Shown here one piece after another: positions 17,601-26,990 of a DNA stretch of 64,000 nucleotides. Position 1 is the first letter of the stretch, and every line of letters starts with the position of its first letter. Source of the stretch: Microcoleus sp. FACHB-61 (GTDB lineage: Bacteria > Cyanobacteriota > Cyanobacteriia > Cyanobacteriales > Microcoleaceae). Both the position numbers and the translations under genes were made by a program. Below the pieces are notes generated by a model. That model did not search any database. It worked only from the letters and a program-made list of their open reading frames with translations, and was not told where the DNA came from. The stretch lies in the NCBI GenBank assembly GCA_014695295.1, contig JACJNY010000059.1, positions 1 to 64,000 on the forward strand, read 5' to 3'.

Positions 17601-20126
17601 CCGTTCCGTTAAGTGTCTGATGACAGCCCGCGCATCTTTGATAGAAAAACTGCGCAGTTGGTAGCGGATGCTTTTGTCGAGAATATTATTGTTAATAGCG
17701 TCAAGATTGGGGAAGCGATCGCAATCTAGTAAGTAGTGTAAATAATCTTCTCGCAAGCACAGAATTACTTTGACATAAGGCAAATTCAAAAACAAGCGCA
17801 AAAAATTATAAAAAAGTTGTCTTTGTTCCACTGAGGTCGAAACAAAGAAAAACTCTTCAAATTGATCGAAAATCAGCACAGTTAACAAATTATTTGTGGC
17901 ATTTTCGCGCAACTGATCTACAATAAAAGAAGAGACTTCCGAGCTGCGAGCAGGAATAACCGAGCAACTTCTTTTGTGGATTTCCTGTACTCCTTTAGAG
18001 ATTAATTTACTTTCCTCTTCGGCTTGTTTGTCGTACAGTGCGCTGTTCAAAGCATTTTCTAACTCCACCAGCCAGTCGGTGTAAACTTTGACTAATACGG
18101 GCAATGTATCGCGCGCGCCCGGAGTAATATTTTTCAAAGCTGGTACTAAGCCGGCATTGACTAGAGAACTTTTCCCAACTCCGCTGGGCCCATGAATAAT
18201 AGTTAATTTATGGTCGTCCCTGCTAATTCTTTCTAGCAAGCTATTGATATCTGTTTGGCGCGAGTAAGCTGTCATTTCCGCTGCGATCGCGGCTTGATTT
18301 TGAGCTGAGGGGCCTGAAGGATTGACGGCTTGTCGCTGCTGCTGCAATTGGCTGGCTCCGATAAAAGCTCTAAACCCGTATTGATATTCGATCGACCGCT
18401 GGGTTTTTTTAATCCGAAACGCTTTAAGATACTCTCCCTGCTCGAAATAAACCGCTTGCAGTTCCGTCAAAATATCGATGTAAAGTCGGGGGTCGTACTT
18501 CGGCTCGCTTTGAGATTGAGCCAACTCCAAAGAATGAACCGCCGCTTCCCACTGGCCTAGCTGCCGCAAACTTCGGGCTAAAAGTAAAAGATAGGAACTC
18601 CTGTCGGATTTGGGATGTTGGATTTTAGATTTGGGTTCGTTACTTGACTCGTTACTGCCGACAAATTCTGGATAATTTCCCTCAAACCCCAATCTCAAAT
18701 CTTCAATTAGCAATCTCAAATCATTAGGCGTTTGATCCAAAATCGCCAAAGCCAATTCGGCTAGCTGGCGGGCTTGACTCCACCTCGACTGTTGCAGGGC
18801 AACTTCAGCCAAAAAGCCGTAATCTTGAGCTAGTTGGCTGGGAGTACCGTAAGTGAAGTGCAACTGCAAAGAATTTTCAGCTAATGCTTGCAACTCTCCC
18901 CAAGCTTTCAGGCGCTGCAGCACTTCTCCGAGGTGTGCTGTCACCTCAGCTACCAATTCGGGGCGTGAGGCCAGAGAGAAAGCGTTTCTCGATTGTTCGA
19001 GGCTAATCCAAGCTTGTTCCCAGTGCTGGCGGTTGGCTACCGGATTTCTAGCTGCTTGCAAGCGGTGACACAGGGCTATGTGAAACAGCACTATGCCTTC
19101 TCTCTCTAAAAATAAAATATTGGGGACAGGATTCGGCAAGGAGGAGAAGGTTTGTGGGTTTTCGGAATATTCCGAGTTTGCGAGTTCCCAGTTGCCGGTT
19201 TGCTGCTGCCAAAAAGCTAAACTTTCTTGGTAGTGAATTAAGGCAGTTTCGGTTTGGTCGCTGACATAGTAATCTCGACCGAGAACGAATTGCAGGCTGG
19301 CTTTGAGGGCGGGTTCTAGTTCTTCACCGCGATTTTGTAAATCTCTTAAAGCTAATTCTAGTTCTCGGCGTGGCAAAGAGCCGATCGCCAAATCGAGGGT
19401 ATTGCCCGGACTCAAGGGCGAATACGAGTGGAGAGCTGATTGTCGTGCGTTTTGGGGTTGAGAGTGAAAGGTGAGAAAGCGTTCTCCGGCGCTGATTTCG
19501 CGATCCAAGGCGCGTTTTTCGCACTGGGTTTGGCTGGTTCCAAAACTAGCGAGGGCACCGACGGTGCTGCTGCCGAGTTCTTGATTGAGTTCGCCTACTT
19601 TAAATATAGAATCGGCCCGCCCAGCGAGAAAATTAATTAATTCGTCAACGGCCATTTCAAATTTAATTGTGGCGGCGGCCCAACTTTTGAAATCCGGGGC
19701 GAGACGAATCATTTTGGTCACGATATCATCTGTTACCCACAAAATCACCGGGCAGGAAAAATTTTTGCGGAATTCGTCTCGCACTTGATTGGTAGAGGCC
19801 ATCAGTTCGTCGATCGCTACTACTGTTTCTAAACCGAATACCATCAAAGCCGAGGCGGAACCGACAGGCGAATACCCCTCCTGGAAAGTGCTTCCCAGCA
19901 GGGTAGTGTAAAGGGTTTTGACTGAAGCTGGCAGGACGATATCTTGAATGGGAACTGGGGACAATTCTCGCAGCCGCTGCGCTATTTGCTGCCGCAACTG
20001 CTCGTAGTTGCAGCGCACCAAAATCAACGAGAATTGCTGTTGAGACATTGTAATGGATCTGACCAGAGTTTTGAGCGATCGCTCGTTGTAGTTGGCAGTT
20101 TCTTGTACCTTAATTAGATCGGTCAT
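14652..20126 (-). CDS. STAND-type P-loop ATPase with 14 WD40 repeats
   Basis: An 1824-residue protein. The start at 20126 is supported by AGAGGTG five bases upstream; a later ATG at 20048 is the alternative. Order: N-terminal domain of unknown type (about 27-175), TPR-like helices (about 220-620), STAND NTPase with Walker A GPSGVGKSSL (about 645) and Walker B VLIFDQFEEFF, winged-helix-like region, one membrane helix (about 1055-1080), then 14 WD40 repeats (about 1160-1800), enough for two seven-bladed propellers. STAND proteins are signalling switches, many of them in defence or stress. Short repeat-derived insertions interrupt the TPR part (near 18600-18660) and one WD40 linker (near 15380-15440). 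Confidence 0.9.
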   Translation of the reverse strand: MTDLIKVQETANYNERSLKTLVRSITMSQQQFSLILVRCNYEQLRQQIAQRLRELSPVPIQDIVLPASVKTLYTTLLGSTFQEGYSPVGSASALMVFGLETVVAIDELMASTNQVRDEFRKNFSCPVILWVTDDIVTKMIRLAPDFKSWAAATIKFEMAVDELINFLAGRADSIFKVGELNQELGSSTVGALASFGTSQTQCEKRALDREISAGERFLTFHSQPQNARQSALHSYSPLSPGNTLDLAIGSLPRRELELALRDLQNRGEELEPALKASLQFVLGRDYYVSDQTETALIHYQESLAFWQQQTGNWELANSEYSENPQTFSSLPNPVPNILFLEREGIVLFHIALCHRLQAARNPVANRQHWEQAWISLEQSRNAFSLASRPELVAEVTAHLGEVLQRLKAWGELQALAENSLQLHFTYGTPSQLAQDYGFLAEVALQQSRWSQARQLAELALAILDQTPNDLRLLIEDLRLGFEGNYPEFVGSNESSNEPKSKIQHPKSDRSSYLLLLARSLRQLGQWEAAVHSLELAQSQSEPKYDPRLYIDILTELQAVYFEQGEYLKAFRIKKTQRSIEYQYGFRAFIGASQLQQQRQAVNPSGPSAQNQAAIAAEMTAYSRQTDINSLLERISRDDHKLTIIHGPSGVGKSSLVNAGLVPALKNITPGARDTLPVLVKVYTDWLVELENALNSALYDKQAEEESKLISKGVQEIHKRSCSVIPARSSEVSSFIVDQLRENATNNLLTVLIFDQFEEFFFVSTSVEQRQLFYNFLRLFLNLPYVKVILCLREDYLHYLLDCDRFPNLDAINNNILDKSIRYQLRSFSIKDARAVIRHLTERAEFYLEPALIEAFVEDLADELQEVRPIELQVVGAQLQEEGITSLAQYQQLGDNPKAELVKRSLERVISDCGLVNEDAAWKILFSLTDERGVRLIKTKHELSLVTGQQPADARETELSAIGSIGRISLQRQFAKDPESRQKKTDNLDLILDILVGHGLLFLLREAPEDRYQLVHDYLVRPIRQRFGLEARLHKAEADKNMSQAQLYRANTFLKQLLGLAVIGVMLLTSSTLAAVNFWWRAVGQKQLAVAQTQRAEISTLTAASEALYFSNNKFDAMMESLRAGKKWRQLEHSQQMYTLKDTEILISAALQQAVYGVKERNRLEGHGDVVWGLSFSPDGETIASSSVDKTVKLWRRDGSLLTTFKGHTNSVSCVAFSPDNKTIASASLDKTVKIWQTDGSLLATFKGHTNSVTSVAFSPDGQTIASASTDKTIKLWKTDGTLLRTIEQFAPVNWLSFSRDGKIIAVASDDGSVKLWSSDGKLIGNLWHSENRQPSKIYAVSFSPDGETLASAGEDRTVKIWSIAALKHPETQNSTRANNGELLTTLRGHNKWVFGVSFSPDGQTLASGGADGNVKLWSLAGVGDKRPTDASNIKPETRLLRTFEGHADRVTQVSFSPEGKTLASASFDKTVRLWRLDDVPLKTLDGHQNRVQSVTFSPDGQRLASASTDKTIKLWSRTGVLLETLEGHTQRVASVSFSPDGELIASGSYDKTVKVWSLKEDGMNNILPCPSAPLFPCSPSVLLTLDGHADSVMSVSFSPDSEILASASKDKTVKLWTRNGRLIKTLTGHQGWVTGVTFSPDGSMLASASDDGSVKLWNRDGRLLRTFEGAHNSFVLGVAFSPDGKMLASAGYDNSVKLWKVDGTLVATLLKGSSDSVTSVGFSPDGLLVASGSYDHKVKLWSRSGTLLKTLTGHKDSVMSVSFSPDGKVLASAGRDNRVILWNLDLDDLLVRGCDWVGDYLRTNPNVSDRDRRLCEGVGAKPQF

Positions 20127-20183
20127 GCGTGCACCTCTTTTGCATAAATCAATTACCTAACGCTCGCCAATCCTGACAGAAAG

Positions 20184-20239
20184 CGTATTTCTACAGAGAT
20201 ACGCGTCTCTGTCGCACGCTCTATCTCTGTAGAAATACG
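20184..20239. other. Perfect 18-bp inverted repeat upstream of the WD40 gene
   Basis: Arms 20184-20201 (CGTATTTCTACAGAGATA) and 20222-20239 match perfectly around a 20-nt loop, 58 bp upstream of the WD40 start. It could be an operator, a 5' leader hairpin or a repeat palindrome. The rest of the 680-bp gap to the ATPase gene shows only a short CAGCGG/CCGCTG hairpin near 20666 and no ORF that I can support. Confidence 0.8.
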
Positions 20240-20807
20240 TAGTTTCCCGTACTTCTCCTATCAATACTTACATACTTATTAGAGCCAATGTAAAGATATC
20301 ATACCTCTCAATCTCAGAGAATGCGAGACTTCCCAATAAAAACTTAAGCTCGCATAAACTTTTTAGTCAGCTACAGATAAATTACTACAGGTCATAAATA
20401 GCCAACCGCTAAATTTATGATAATACCGACGACTAGCTATTAGTAAACAACTCCGATATATCTGTAGCAGGCATTTAGCAGAACCGCCAAAAAATTGTCG
20501 TCCGGGATGGGATTAGTTGAAATTAAGAGCAACAGGTAGAAACAGACATAGGGGGTCTGGCATTGCAGATATGAGAGTTAATAGTAGGGAAAGTCCTTGG
20601 TGGTGGCAAAGTTTTACGCGACAATAACATTCGCGGCATATAGCCAGCATTCAACAGAAATCAGCCAGCGGCAAAAACCGCTGACTGCGTGCTGTATTGG
20701 ATTGTAGGAGTTCGGATTTTTGAGCGGTGAATTTTAAGTTAAAGAGTTCCTAAGTCACTCGTGGCTAAGGGCTCGCGAGAGTCGCGAAGCAATCTCAAAA
20801 ATCCCAA

Positions 20808-22139
20808 CTATTTTGGCTCAACGCGCTCCTGCCACTCCTTATATTTTCTGGTTTCTGCTAGGGCTGGATTGATGCCAAACCAGCGACCTTCTTGATCGCG
20901 GTATTCAAAGACAAACATACTTCGCAACAAGATTTGAGACTCTTCTTCGCCGGTTACACTTTGTCGGTTGACGACTTGAAACAGCAATTCCCATTCCATG
21001 TCATTGATGGCTCCCAAAAGGTCATCGCGATATTCTTGAATGACGCTTTCGAGGCATTCGCGAGAAAAGGGAGGGTCTTCGTGCTGCAAACAGCTATACA
21101 AAAGCATCAGTAGATTGCGAACGTGACCGCCACTAATCCGACAAAGCCGGTCTAAAGTTTCGGGAGAGTCAAAGACTTGGCAAATCAAATCGATGCGTTG
21201 AGGGGCAGCAACTGTGGGGAAAGCTCTAGCTAATACTAGCTGCCGCAGCAGTGCCATTCCTTCTTGGTGGTCGTCGCCCGATCGCATTTGCACCGGTACC
21301 ATCGGCATCACCTTGGGCTTGACTCCAAATCGACTGGCGAGGCGGCCGAAGTCGTTGGAAAAAATCAAAGTCAGGGGAATCGTGTAGACGACATGGCAAT
21401 TGAGTTTTTTCAACTGTTCGCCGCGGTCTAAAAACAGGTATTCTGGCTGCGTGCGTCCGCTGGGTTTGAGCGAGGCGTCGAGGCGGTCGAGGTTGTCAAC
21501 GATGACTGCGAGGCCTTTTTTCCCTTGCTGCTTGAGTTCGGCGTTAGCCCTGTTGAGGAGTTCTTCGTTGATCGACTGCAAGATGCTGTTGGTGCGGGGT
21601 TCGAGATATTGCCTGAGTTGCGATCGCAGTTTGGGAGAGTCTTTAGTTTTAGCCGTAACTCTAGCAATGCCTACAGATAACTCGGCTTCCGCTGACAAAT
21701 CTATGGGAGTCTGCAAAAATTCTGCCACTTCTGCAAACAGATTTGTAAAATAGCTCGGTCTGAGTTTGATTTTAGAGGATTCCATAGTTTCGCTGACTTG
21801 GCGCGCAATGCTCAGCAAAATATCGCTGATGTCTACATCACCCATGTCTAAATCTTGGGAAGACTCGAAGTAGACGACGCAAAAACCCTCTTGCTCTAAC
21901 TCAGCTTTCAGCCGAAACAATTCCGTAGATTTGCCACACCCGATATGTCCTGTAAATAACTGACAGGTTGGCTCATTGGGGGAGATGCGGGTAATTGTTC
22001 GCTGTAAAGATTCAATGATTTTGCCGCCGCGCACGGAACCAAAATCTATGTAGTATTGATAATCTGCTGGGTCTCCCGCCACAAGGGTCTTGCTCGGGTT
22101 GCAGGCTTTATAGAATCTGTCTAATTCGAGTGCGATCAC
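20808..22139 (-). CDS. P-loop ATPase (AAA/STAND-like)
   Basis: A 443-residue ATPase with Walker A TGHIGCGKSTEL (about residues 62-73) and Walker B LAVIVDNLDRLD (about 209-220). A helical/winged-helix region then includes ISGGHVRNLLMLLYSC. No membrane segment is seen. It lies upstream of the WD40-STAND gene on the same strand but separated by 681 bp, so a shared operon is not proven. AAA-like ATPases of this type are common in cyanobacteria without assigned function. Confidence 0.8.
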   Translation of the reverse strand: MIALELDRFYKACNPSKTLVAGDPADYQYYIDFGSVRGGKIIESLQRTITRISPNEPTCQLFTGHIGCGKSTELFRLKAELEQEGFCVVYFESSQDLDMGDVDISDILLSIARQVSETMESSKIKLRPSYFTNLFAEVAEFLQTPIDLSAEAELSVGIARVTAKTKDSPKLRSQLRQYLEPRTNSILQSINEELLNRANAELKQQGKKGLAVIVDNLDRLDASLKPSGRTQPEYLFLDRGEQLKKLNCHVVYTIPLTLIFSNDFGRLASRFGVKPKVMPMVPVQMRSGDDHQEGMALLRQLVLARAFPTVAAPQRIDLICQVFDSPETLDRLCRISGGHVRNLLMLLYSCLQHEDPPFSRECLESVIQEYRDDLLGAINDMEWELLFQVVNRQSVTGEEESQILLRSMFVFEYRDQEGRWFGINPALAETRKYKEWQERVEPK

Positions 22140-22476
22140 AATTGAGGCCGACTAAAAGTTAAAAAAGTTAATCGAAAGTCTAAACTTTCTTTGCTTGAGT
22201 TTAGTTTGATTTGTAACCTTTTGCCGTGTGGGGTAATGCCCTAAATACCCAAAGAACCTTTATTTGCTAAGGGTCTTTCCCGGCCCTGAAATTGTTAATT
22301 TTTAATTAATTTTTTAATTTTTCCTAGCGGACTCAGTGATATTACTGATATTGGCAGGAGTCAGGGTAAATTTACCGGGATCTGGTTAAATGGTAGGGGA
22401 GAACGGGGCTGCTGAAGAGAGATTAAACAGTTTAGAATTTGTGCTAATCCTTAATTATTAAATTGTCAAGAGGTAG
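22140..22476. other. Gene-free stretch between divergent ATPase and ftsQ genes
   Basis: AT-rich intergenic DNA that must carry the promoters for the two divergent genes. I see no ORF, RNA gene or strong inverted repeat in it. Confidence 0.6.
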
Positions 22477-23385
22477 ATGGCTAGTTTTGGAGCGGTTTCT
22501 CAAACAGAGTTAGGGCGCAGGCGCCAAAAGTTGCGGCAGCAGAGGCGCGCTCGATTGGCGGCTCTGGTGTGGCAAATGTTGGCAGCGAGCGCAATGGCAG
22601 GGGGTTTGCTGTGGTGGATTGCGCAGCCGGCTTGGTGGATTGCCCGATCGGAACAAGTGAACGTGGAGGGCAATCAGTGGCTGTCGGACAAGGCAGTGCG
22701 GTCTTTGGTGCCGCTGTCTTACCCGCAGTCACTGTGGGGGATTCAACCGCAGGCCCTGGCCCAAAAGCTGGAGTCAACGGGGCCGATCGCCAAAGCTAAG
22801 GTCACTCGTAACTTGTTTCCGCCGAGTTTGACTATAGAAGTGGCAGAACGGCTGCCGGTGGCGGTGGCGCAGCCGACGGCGATGTTGAGATCGAACAGCG
22901 ACAAGGAAAAAGTGGGGTGGCTGGACGCTCGCGGAGGTTGGATGCCGTCGGACAGCTATACTGCTGTGCGATCGTCGCAGAATAGTTCGATCGGGCCCGG
23001 CAGCATTCAGGGAACGCAACTTCAGCGTTCTCTGCCAACTTTAAAAGTCATCGGGCCTTTGGAACTGTATCGCGCCTCTTGGCCGAAGTTTTACCAAGGA
23101 CTCAGCGGCTTGACGGTGAAAGTGTTTCAGATAGATTGGCAAGACCCGAACAACTTGATCTTGAAAACAGAGATCGGTACCGTACACTTAGGGCCGTACA
23201 GTTCCAAGACTGGGGAGCAACTTAAGGTTTTAGACCGAATGCGACAATTGCCAAAACAGCTAGATTCAAACAAAATAGCCTACATTGACTTGAAAAATCC
23301 AGCGACCCCGATCGTCCACTTGCCAGAACTCCCCGGCAGTTTGGACAGTTCAACTCCCGCACCAACTCGCGCCCAGCAGAATTGA
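22477..23385 (+). CDS. ftsQ: Cell division protein FtsQ (POTRA)
   Basis: A 302-residue bitopic membrane protein. It has a basic cytoplasmic N-terminus (RRRQKLRQQRRARLAAL), one membrane helix (about residues 30-52), and a POTRA domain beginning VNVEGNQWLSDKAVRSLVPL with TRNLFPPSLTIEVAERLPVA. FtsQ links early and late divisome proteins. It precedes ftsZ on the same strand by 517 bp, as is usual in cyanobacteria. A variable, Ser/Gln-rich loop (about 150-190) and a Pro-rich tail are present. Confidence 0.93.
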   Translation: MASFGAVSQTELGRRRQKLRQQRRARLAALVWQMLAASAMAGGLLWWIAQPAWWIARSEQVNVEGNQWLSDKAVRSLVPLSYPQSLWGIQPQALAQKLESTGPIAKAKVTRNLFPPSLTIEVAERLPVAVAQPTAMLRSNSDKEKVGWLDARGGWMPSDSYTAVRSSQNSSIGPGSIQGTQLQRSLPTLKVIGPLELYRASWPKFYQGLSGLTVKVFQIDWQDPNNLILKTEIGTVHLGPYSSKTGEQLKVLDRMRQLPKQLDSNKIAYIDLKNPATPIVHLPELPGSLDSSTPAPTRAQQN

Positions 23386-23642
23386 TCCTCGGTTAACAGA
23401 AGCTAGAAGGTATCGATCGGCTGGCAGAATTTTCACCCATCAGGATTAATACGCAGGAATTGAAATAAGGAGACTTTTTTTATACAGCTCCACGTCTGAG
23501 GCTGGTATCCATTTTTTTTCCTTATGCCTTGCGTACAAGTGCCTCCTGCACAAGCGCCTTGATGGGGTCAGTCGATATTTAGATTTTAGACTTCGGCGTG
23601 AAACGTTCGGCGAGATGTTCGGCGATCGCTCAGTCGAACCAT

Positions 23643-23750
23643 TTGAGATTTTAGATTTACTCCATAGATGGATCTGGGAGCTTGAACAAGAGTCTAAAAT
23701 TTGGATCTCTCCACGACAGAAGTCGGGGGCTTATATCCGTTTTTGGGCCG
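23643..23750 (+). repeat. Dispersed repeat, copy in the ftsQ-ftsZ gap
   Basis: It shares GATCTGGGAGCTTGAAC-type sequence, AGTCTAAAATT, GATCTCTCCACGAC and TATCCGTTTTTGGG in the same order with 63632-63730. The left half also matches 12467-12520 on the minus strand. Otherwise the 23386-23902 gap has no gene that I can support; it must carry the ftsZ promoter. Confidence 0.85.
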
Positions 23751-23902
23751 TGTCAAGCGAGGTCTGGGCTAGCGAGACCGGGAAAATCCGAGATTGCTAA
23801 CATTGAGCCTCGACCACTGTTAGTTTTTCGCGCAACTTAGCCTATAGTTGATTGTGAATTGGCGTTTAGTTAACAAGCTGTAATCTACAATCCCCGACTC
23901 TC

Positions 23903-25177
23903 ATGAAGCTTAATAATAGACAGGGGTCTGACCCAGACAGTCCCCCTTCGGAAGAAGTAAAAAATTTTCCGGTGGCAGCAGATTCCGCCAATCCCTTTAG
24001 ACGCAAGTCTGGTTATGTAAATGTAGATAGTATTGATATCGATCCTATGGTCAATCCCAAAGACATAATGCCCAGCAGTGCCGCCAAAATCAAAGTAATT
24101 GGCGTCGGCGGCGGTGGGGGCAACGCCGTTAACCGGATGATTGCTAGCGAGGTTTCTGGTGTCGAGTTTTGGTGCGTGAATACAGATTCCCAAGCTCTGG
24201 TTCTCTCAAATGCTCCGAAACGCTTGCAAGTCGGACAGAAGTTGACGCGCGGTTTGGGCGCAGGGGGGAATCCGGCGATCGGTCAAAAGGCTGCGGAGGA
24301 ATCTCGCGACGAGGTTGCTAATGCTTTGAATCACGCGGATTTGGTATTTATCACGGCCGGCATGGGCGGCGGTACCGGCACGGGCGCGGCTCCGATCGTG
24401 GCTGAGGTGGCTAAGGAAATGGGCGCCTTGACTGTGGGCATAGTGACGCGGCCTTTTACGTTTGAGGGACGGCGGCGCACCAGCCAAGCTGAGGAAGGGA
24501 TTGCGGCTTTGCAAACCCGGGTGGATACGCTGATCGTGATTCCTAACGACAAGCTGCTGTCTGTGATTTCGGAACAAATGCCGGTGCAAGAGGCTTTTCG
24601 AGTTGCTGACGATATCCTGCGCCAAGGGGTTCAGGGTATTTCTGACATTATTACTATTCCCGGTTTGGTGAATGTTGACTTTGCTGACGTGCGGGCAGTA
24701 ATGGCGGATGCCGGCTCGGCTTTGATGGGGATCGGCGTGGGTTCTGGCAAGTCGCGGGCTAGGGAGGCTGCGATGCAGGCTATTTCTTCGCCTCTGCTGG
24801 AAGCTTCGTCTATTGAGGGCGCTAGAGGTGTGGTGTTTAACATCACTGGCGGTACTGACATGACGCTGCACGAGGTGAATGCGGCGGCTGAGACGATTTA
24901 CGAGGTTGTCGATCCGAATGCCAATATTATTTTTGGAGCGGTGATTGACGAGCGGCTTCAGGGGGAAATTAAGATTACTGTGATCGCTACTGGTTTTTCG
25001 GGAGAAGTTCCGTCGCCTCCTGCTCAGGGGCGGACGCAAAATGTTAATGCTCCTTGGCGGGCTGCAACTGTGCCGACGACTCCGGCTCAACAGACGCCCG
25101 ATCCGAAAGCGAAACCGCCGCAGGATTTGGGATTGGATATTCCTGAGTTTTTGCGTAACCGTCGCCCACCTAGATAA
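23903..25177 (+). CDS. ftsZ: Cell division GTPase FtsZ
   Basis: A 424-residue tubulin homolog that forms the Z-ring. It has the N-terminal [13 protein letters not shown] motif, the tubulin signature [10 protein letters not shown], and the T7-loop region with [11 protein letters not shown]. The N-terminus carries a cyanobacterial extension of about 60 residues before the GTPase core (KIKVIGVGG). The C-terminus ends with the conserved short peptide [11 protein letters not shown], which binds partner proteins. Confidence 0.98.
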   Translation: MKLNNRQGSDPDSPPSEEVKNFPVAADSANPFRRKSGYVNVDSIDIDPMVNPKDIMPSSAAKIKVIGVGGGGGNAVNRMIASEVSGVEFWCVNTDSQALVLSNAPKRLQVGQKLTRGLGAGGNPAIGQKAAEESRDEVANALNHADLVFITAGMGGGTGTGAAPIVAEVAKEMGALTVGIVTRPFTFEGRRRTSQAEEGIAALQTRVDTLIVIPNDKLLSVISEQMPVQEAFRVADDILRQGVQGISDIITIPGLVNVDFADVRAVMADAGSALMGIGVGSGKSRAREAAMQAISSPLLEASSIEGARGVVFNITGGTDMTLHEVNAAAETIYEVVDPNANIIFGAVIDERLQGEIKITVIATGFSGEVPSPPAQGRTQNVNAPWRAATVPTTPAQQTPDPKAKPPQDLGLDIPEFLRNRRPPR

Positions 25178-25233
25178 ATGTGGATTTGGGATTTTGGATG
25201 GCGGATTAAATCTAAAATCTCAAATCTAAAATC

Positions 25234-26010
25234 TCAAATTTCTAGGGTTTGGCCTGGTTCGGGTTCGAGGAGTTGGGTGGAGAGTCCCGATTTTGCTAGT
25301 AAATCGCGAAATTCGGGGATGCTGCCGATCGATCGCACTAACATTGGTAAAATGCCTGTGGCTCGGATGTCTCCCGCCGCTGTAGGCAGGAAAAACCGAG
25401 GTTTGAGAGTTTGGGCGAGGCTGAGGGCTTCCGAAGGGCCGATGATCACTTGTCCGAGGAAGGGGAAGATTTGACCGATGACTGGGGCGATCGCTACGTC
25501 TACTGTGTCTATTTTCTGTTTGACTTTTTCTAATGGTGGCAGGTGCGGTTCGTAATAAAGTGTCTCGCCACTGCTTAAATCTTTGAGCAAATAGCCGTTT
25601 TCTTCTTGTCCGGGCCCGATTTCGGCTCCGGGTACGGCAGTAATTTGTAACTTTTCTTTAAAATTTAAGTCTTGCCAATTTGCTAAAGATGTGATATTGG
25701 TGTAGCCTAAACTGCTGAGGACTTTGGCGGCGGTGGGTGAGGCGATCGCGGGAATTGTGCGATCGAGCAGTTCGAGTGTGGGCCTGTGACAGTGGTCGTC
25801 TAATCCTTGGGAAATTAGGATGAGGTCGATCGGCGGTAAGGTGCTGGGAGTGAAGGCGACGGGGGTGTTGTGGTAGGCGGTGAACAGCCAGGGTTGACCG
25901 TAAAATACGAGCGGATCGACCAGCCAGGGATCGACGAGGATGGTTTGGCCTGCGATGTGGAAGATCCAAGAGTTGAGGTCGATTCGGGTGACTTTCACAG
26001 TTGTTTGCAA
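25234..26010 (-). CDS. MBL-fold metallo-hydrolase-like protein
   Basis: A 258-residue protein resembling the UlaG-like metallo-beta-lactamase fold, beginning VTRIDLNSWIFHIAGQTILV then DPWLVDP. Where the fold normally has HxHxDH, this protein reads SQGLDDHCHRPTLELL, so the first His residues of the metal motif are replaced. Other elements (AVPGAEIGPG, YYEPHLPP) look family-specific. Substrate is unknown, and metal binding may be altered. It converges with ftsZ. Confidence 0.8.
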   Translation of the reverse strand: MQTTVKVTRIDLNSWIFHIAGQTILVDPWLVDPLVFYGQPWLFTAYHNTPVAFTPSTLPPIDLILISQGLDDHCHRPTLELLDRTIPAIASPTAAKVLSSLGYTNITSLANWQDLNFKEKLQITAVPGAEIGPGQEENGYLLKDLSSGETLYYEPHLPPLEKVKQKIDTVDVAIAPVIGQIFPFLGQVIIGPSEALSLAQTLKPRFFLPTAAGDIRATGILPMLVRSIGSIPEFRDLLAKSGLSTQLLEPEPGQTLEI

Positions 26011-26150
26011 TAATTCTTTACATTTGGTTTAATCATAGCTAATTTTGTTTGGGAATTTTAACTCCTTCGGAAGCACAGGCGGGACGCCCGTGCCACGATG
26101 AACCCAGATATTATTGGGATGTGTCTGTGTTTATCTGCGGTTGAAAAAAG

Positions 26151-26960
26151 ATGATGAAATCGAAGATTCCTGTGGCTTTGACTGTGGCTGGTTCGGATAG
26201 TGGCGGCGGGGCCGGAATTCAGGCGGATTTGCGGACTTTTGCGTTTCACTGCGTGCACGGTACAAGTGCTTTGACTTGCGTGACGGCTCAAAATACTTTG
26301 GGGGTGACGCGGGTGGATGCTTTGTCTCCGGAGGCTGTGGCCGCTCAAATTGAGGCGGTGGTTGGGGATATTGGGGTGCACGCTGTGAAAACTGGGATGC
26401 TGCTGAATCGGGAAATTATGGCGGCGGTGGCTTTACAGGTGGAAGCTTTGGGAATAGGGAATTTGGTTGTCGATCCGGTGATGGTTTCACGATCGGGCGA
26501 TCGATTGATTGATGACGGGGCGATCGGATTTTTGCGGGATGTTTTGATTCCTTTGGCTGCTGTCGTGACTCCCAATCGGTTTGAGGCTCAGATTTTGAGC
26601 GGTTTGGAGATTGTTTCTCTAGACGATATGCGATCGGCGGCGCAGCAGATTTATCGTTTGGGTGCGAAAGCTGTTTTGGTGAAGGGCGGCGGGATGGCGG
26701 GAGATTTGCGGGGAATTGATGTTTGGTTTGATGGTACGCGGTTGGATGTGTTGAAGACTGAGAATGTTGATACTGGGAATACTCACGGGACTGGTTGTAC
26801 TTTGAGTGCTGCGATCGCGGCTAATTTGGCTTTGGGGAAAGATTTGTTTACAGCGGTGACATTAGCTAAGAATTATGTTACTACTGCTCTCAAATATGCT
26901 TTGGATATTGGGGAAGGCCAAGGGCCAGTAGGTCATTTTTTCCCGCTTTTACTGAAGTAA
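26151..26960 (+). CDS. thiD: Hydroxymethylpyrimidine/phosphomethylpyrimidine kinase ThiD
   Basis: A 269-residue ribokinase-fold enzyme that phosphorylates HMP and HMP-P in thiamine synthesis. Motifs are the N-terminal GSDSGGGAGIQADL and the C-terminal anion-hole/ATP motif NTHGTGCTLSAAIA. Either of two adjacent ATGs (26151 or 26154) can start it. I see no TPP riboswitch features directly upstream. It is convergent with dndE. Confidence 0.95.
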   Translation: MMKSKIPVALTVAGSDSGGGAGIQADLRTFAFHCVHGTSALTCVTAQNTLGVTRVDALSPEAVAAQIEAVVGDIGVHAVKTGMLLNREIMAAVALQVEALGIGNLVVDPVMVSRSGDRLIDDGAIGFLRDVLIPLAAVVTPNRFEAQILSGLEIVSLDDMRSAAQQIYRLGAKAVLVKGGGMAGDLRGIDVWFDGTRLDVLKTENVDTGNTHGTGCTLSAAIAANLALGKDLFTAVTLAKNYVTTALKYALDIGEGQGPVGHFFPLLLK

Positions 26961-26990
26961 ATTGTGAACTCATCCCTTCTTTTCCCTTCT

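Noticed and set aside
24206..25090. 294-codon minus-strand ORF opposite ftsZ
   Set aside because: It is antisense to ftsZ with Arg/His/Ser-rich low-information sequence.
26030..26160. TPP riboswitch upstream of thiD
   Set aside because: The gap is short and lacks the CTGAGA and ACCTGATC-type conserved elements.
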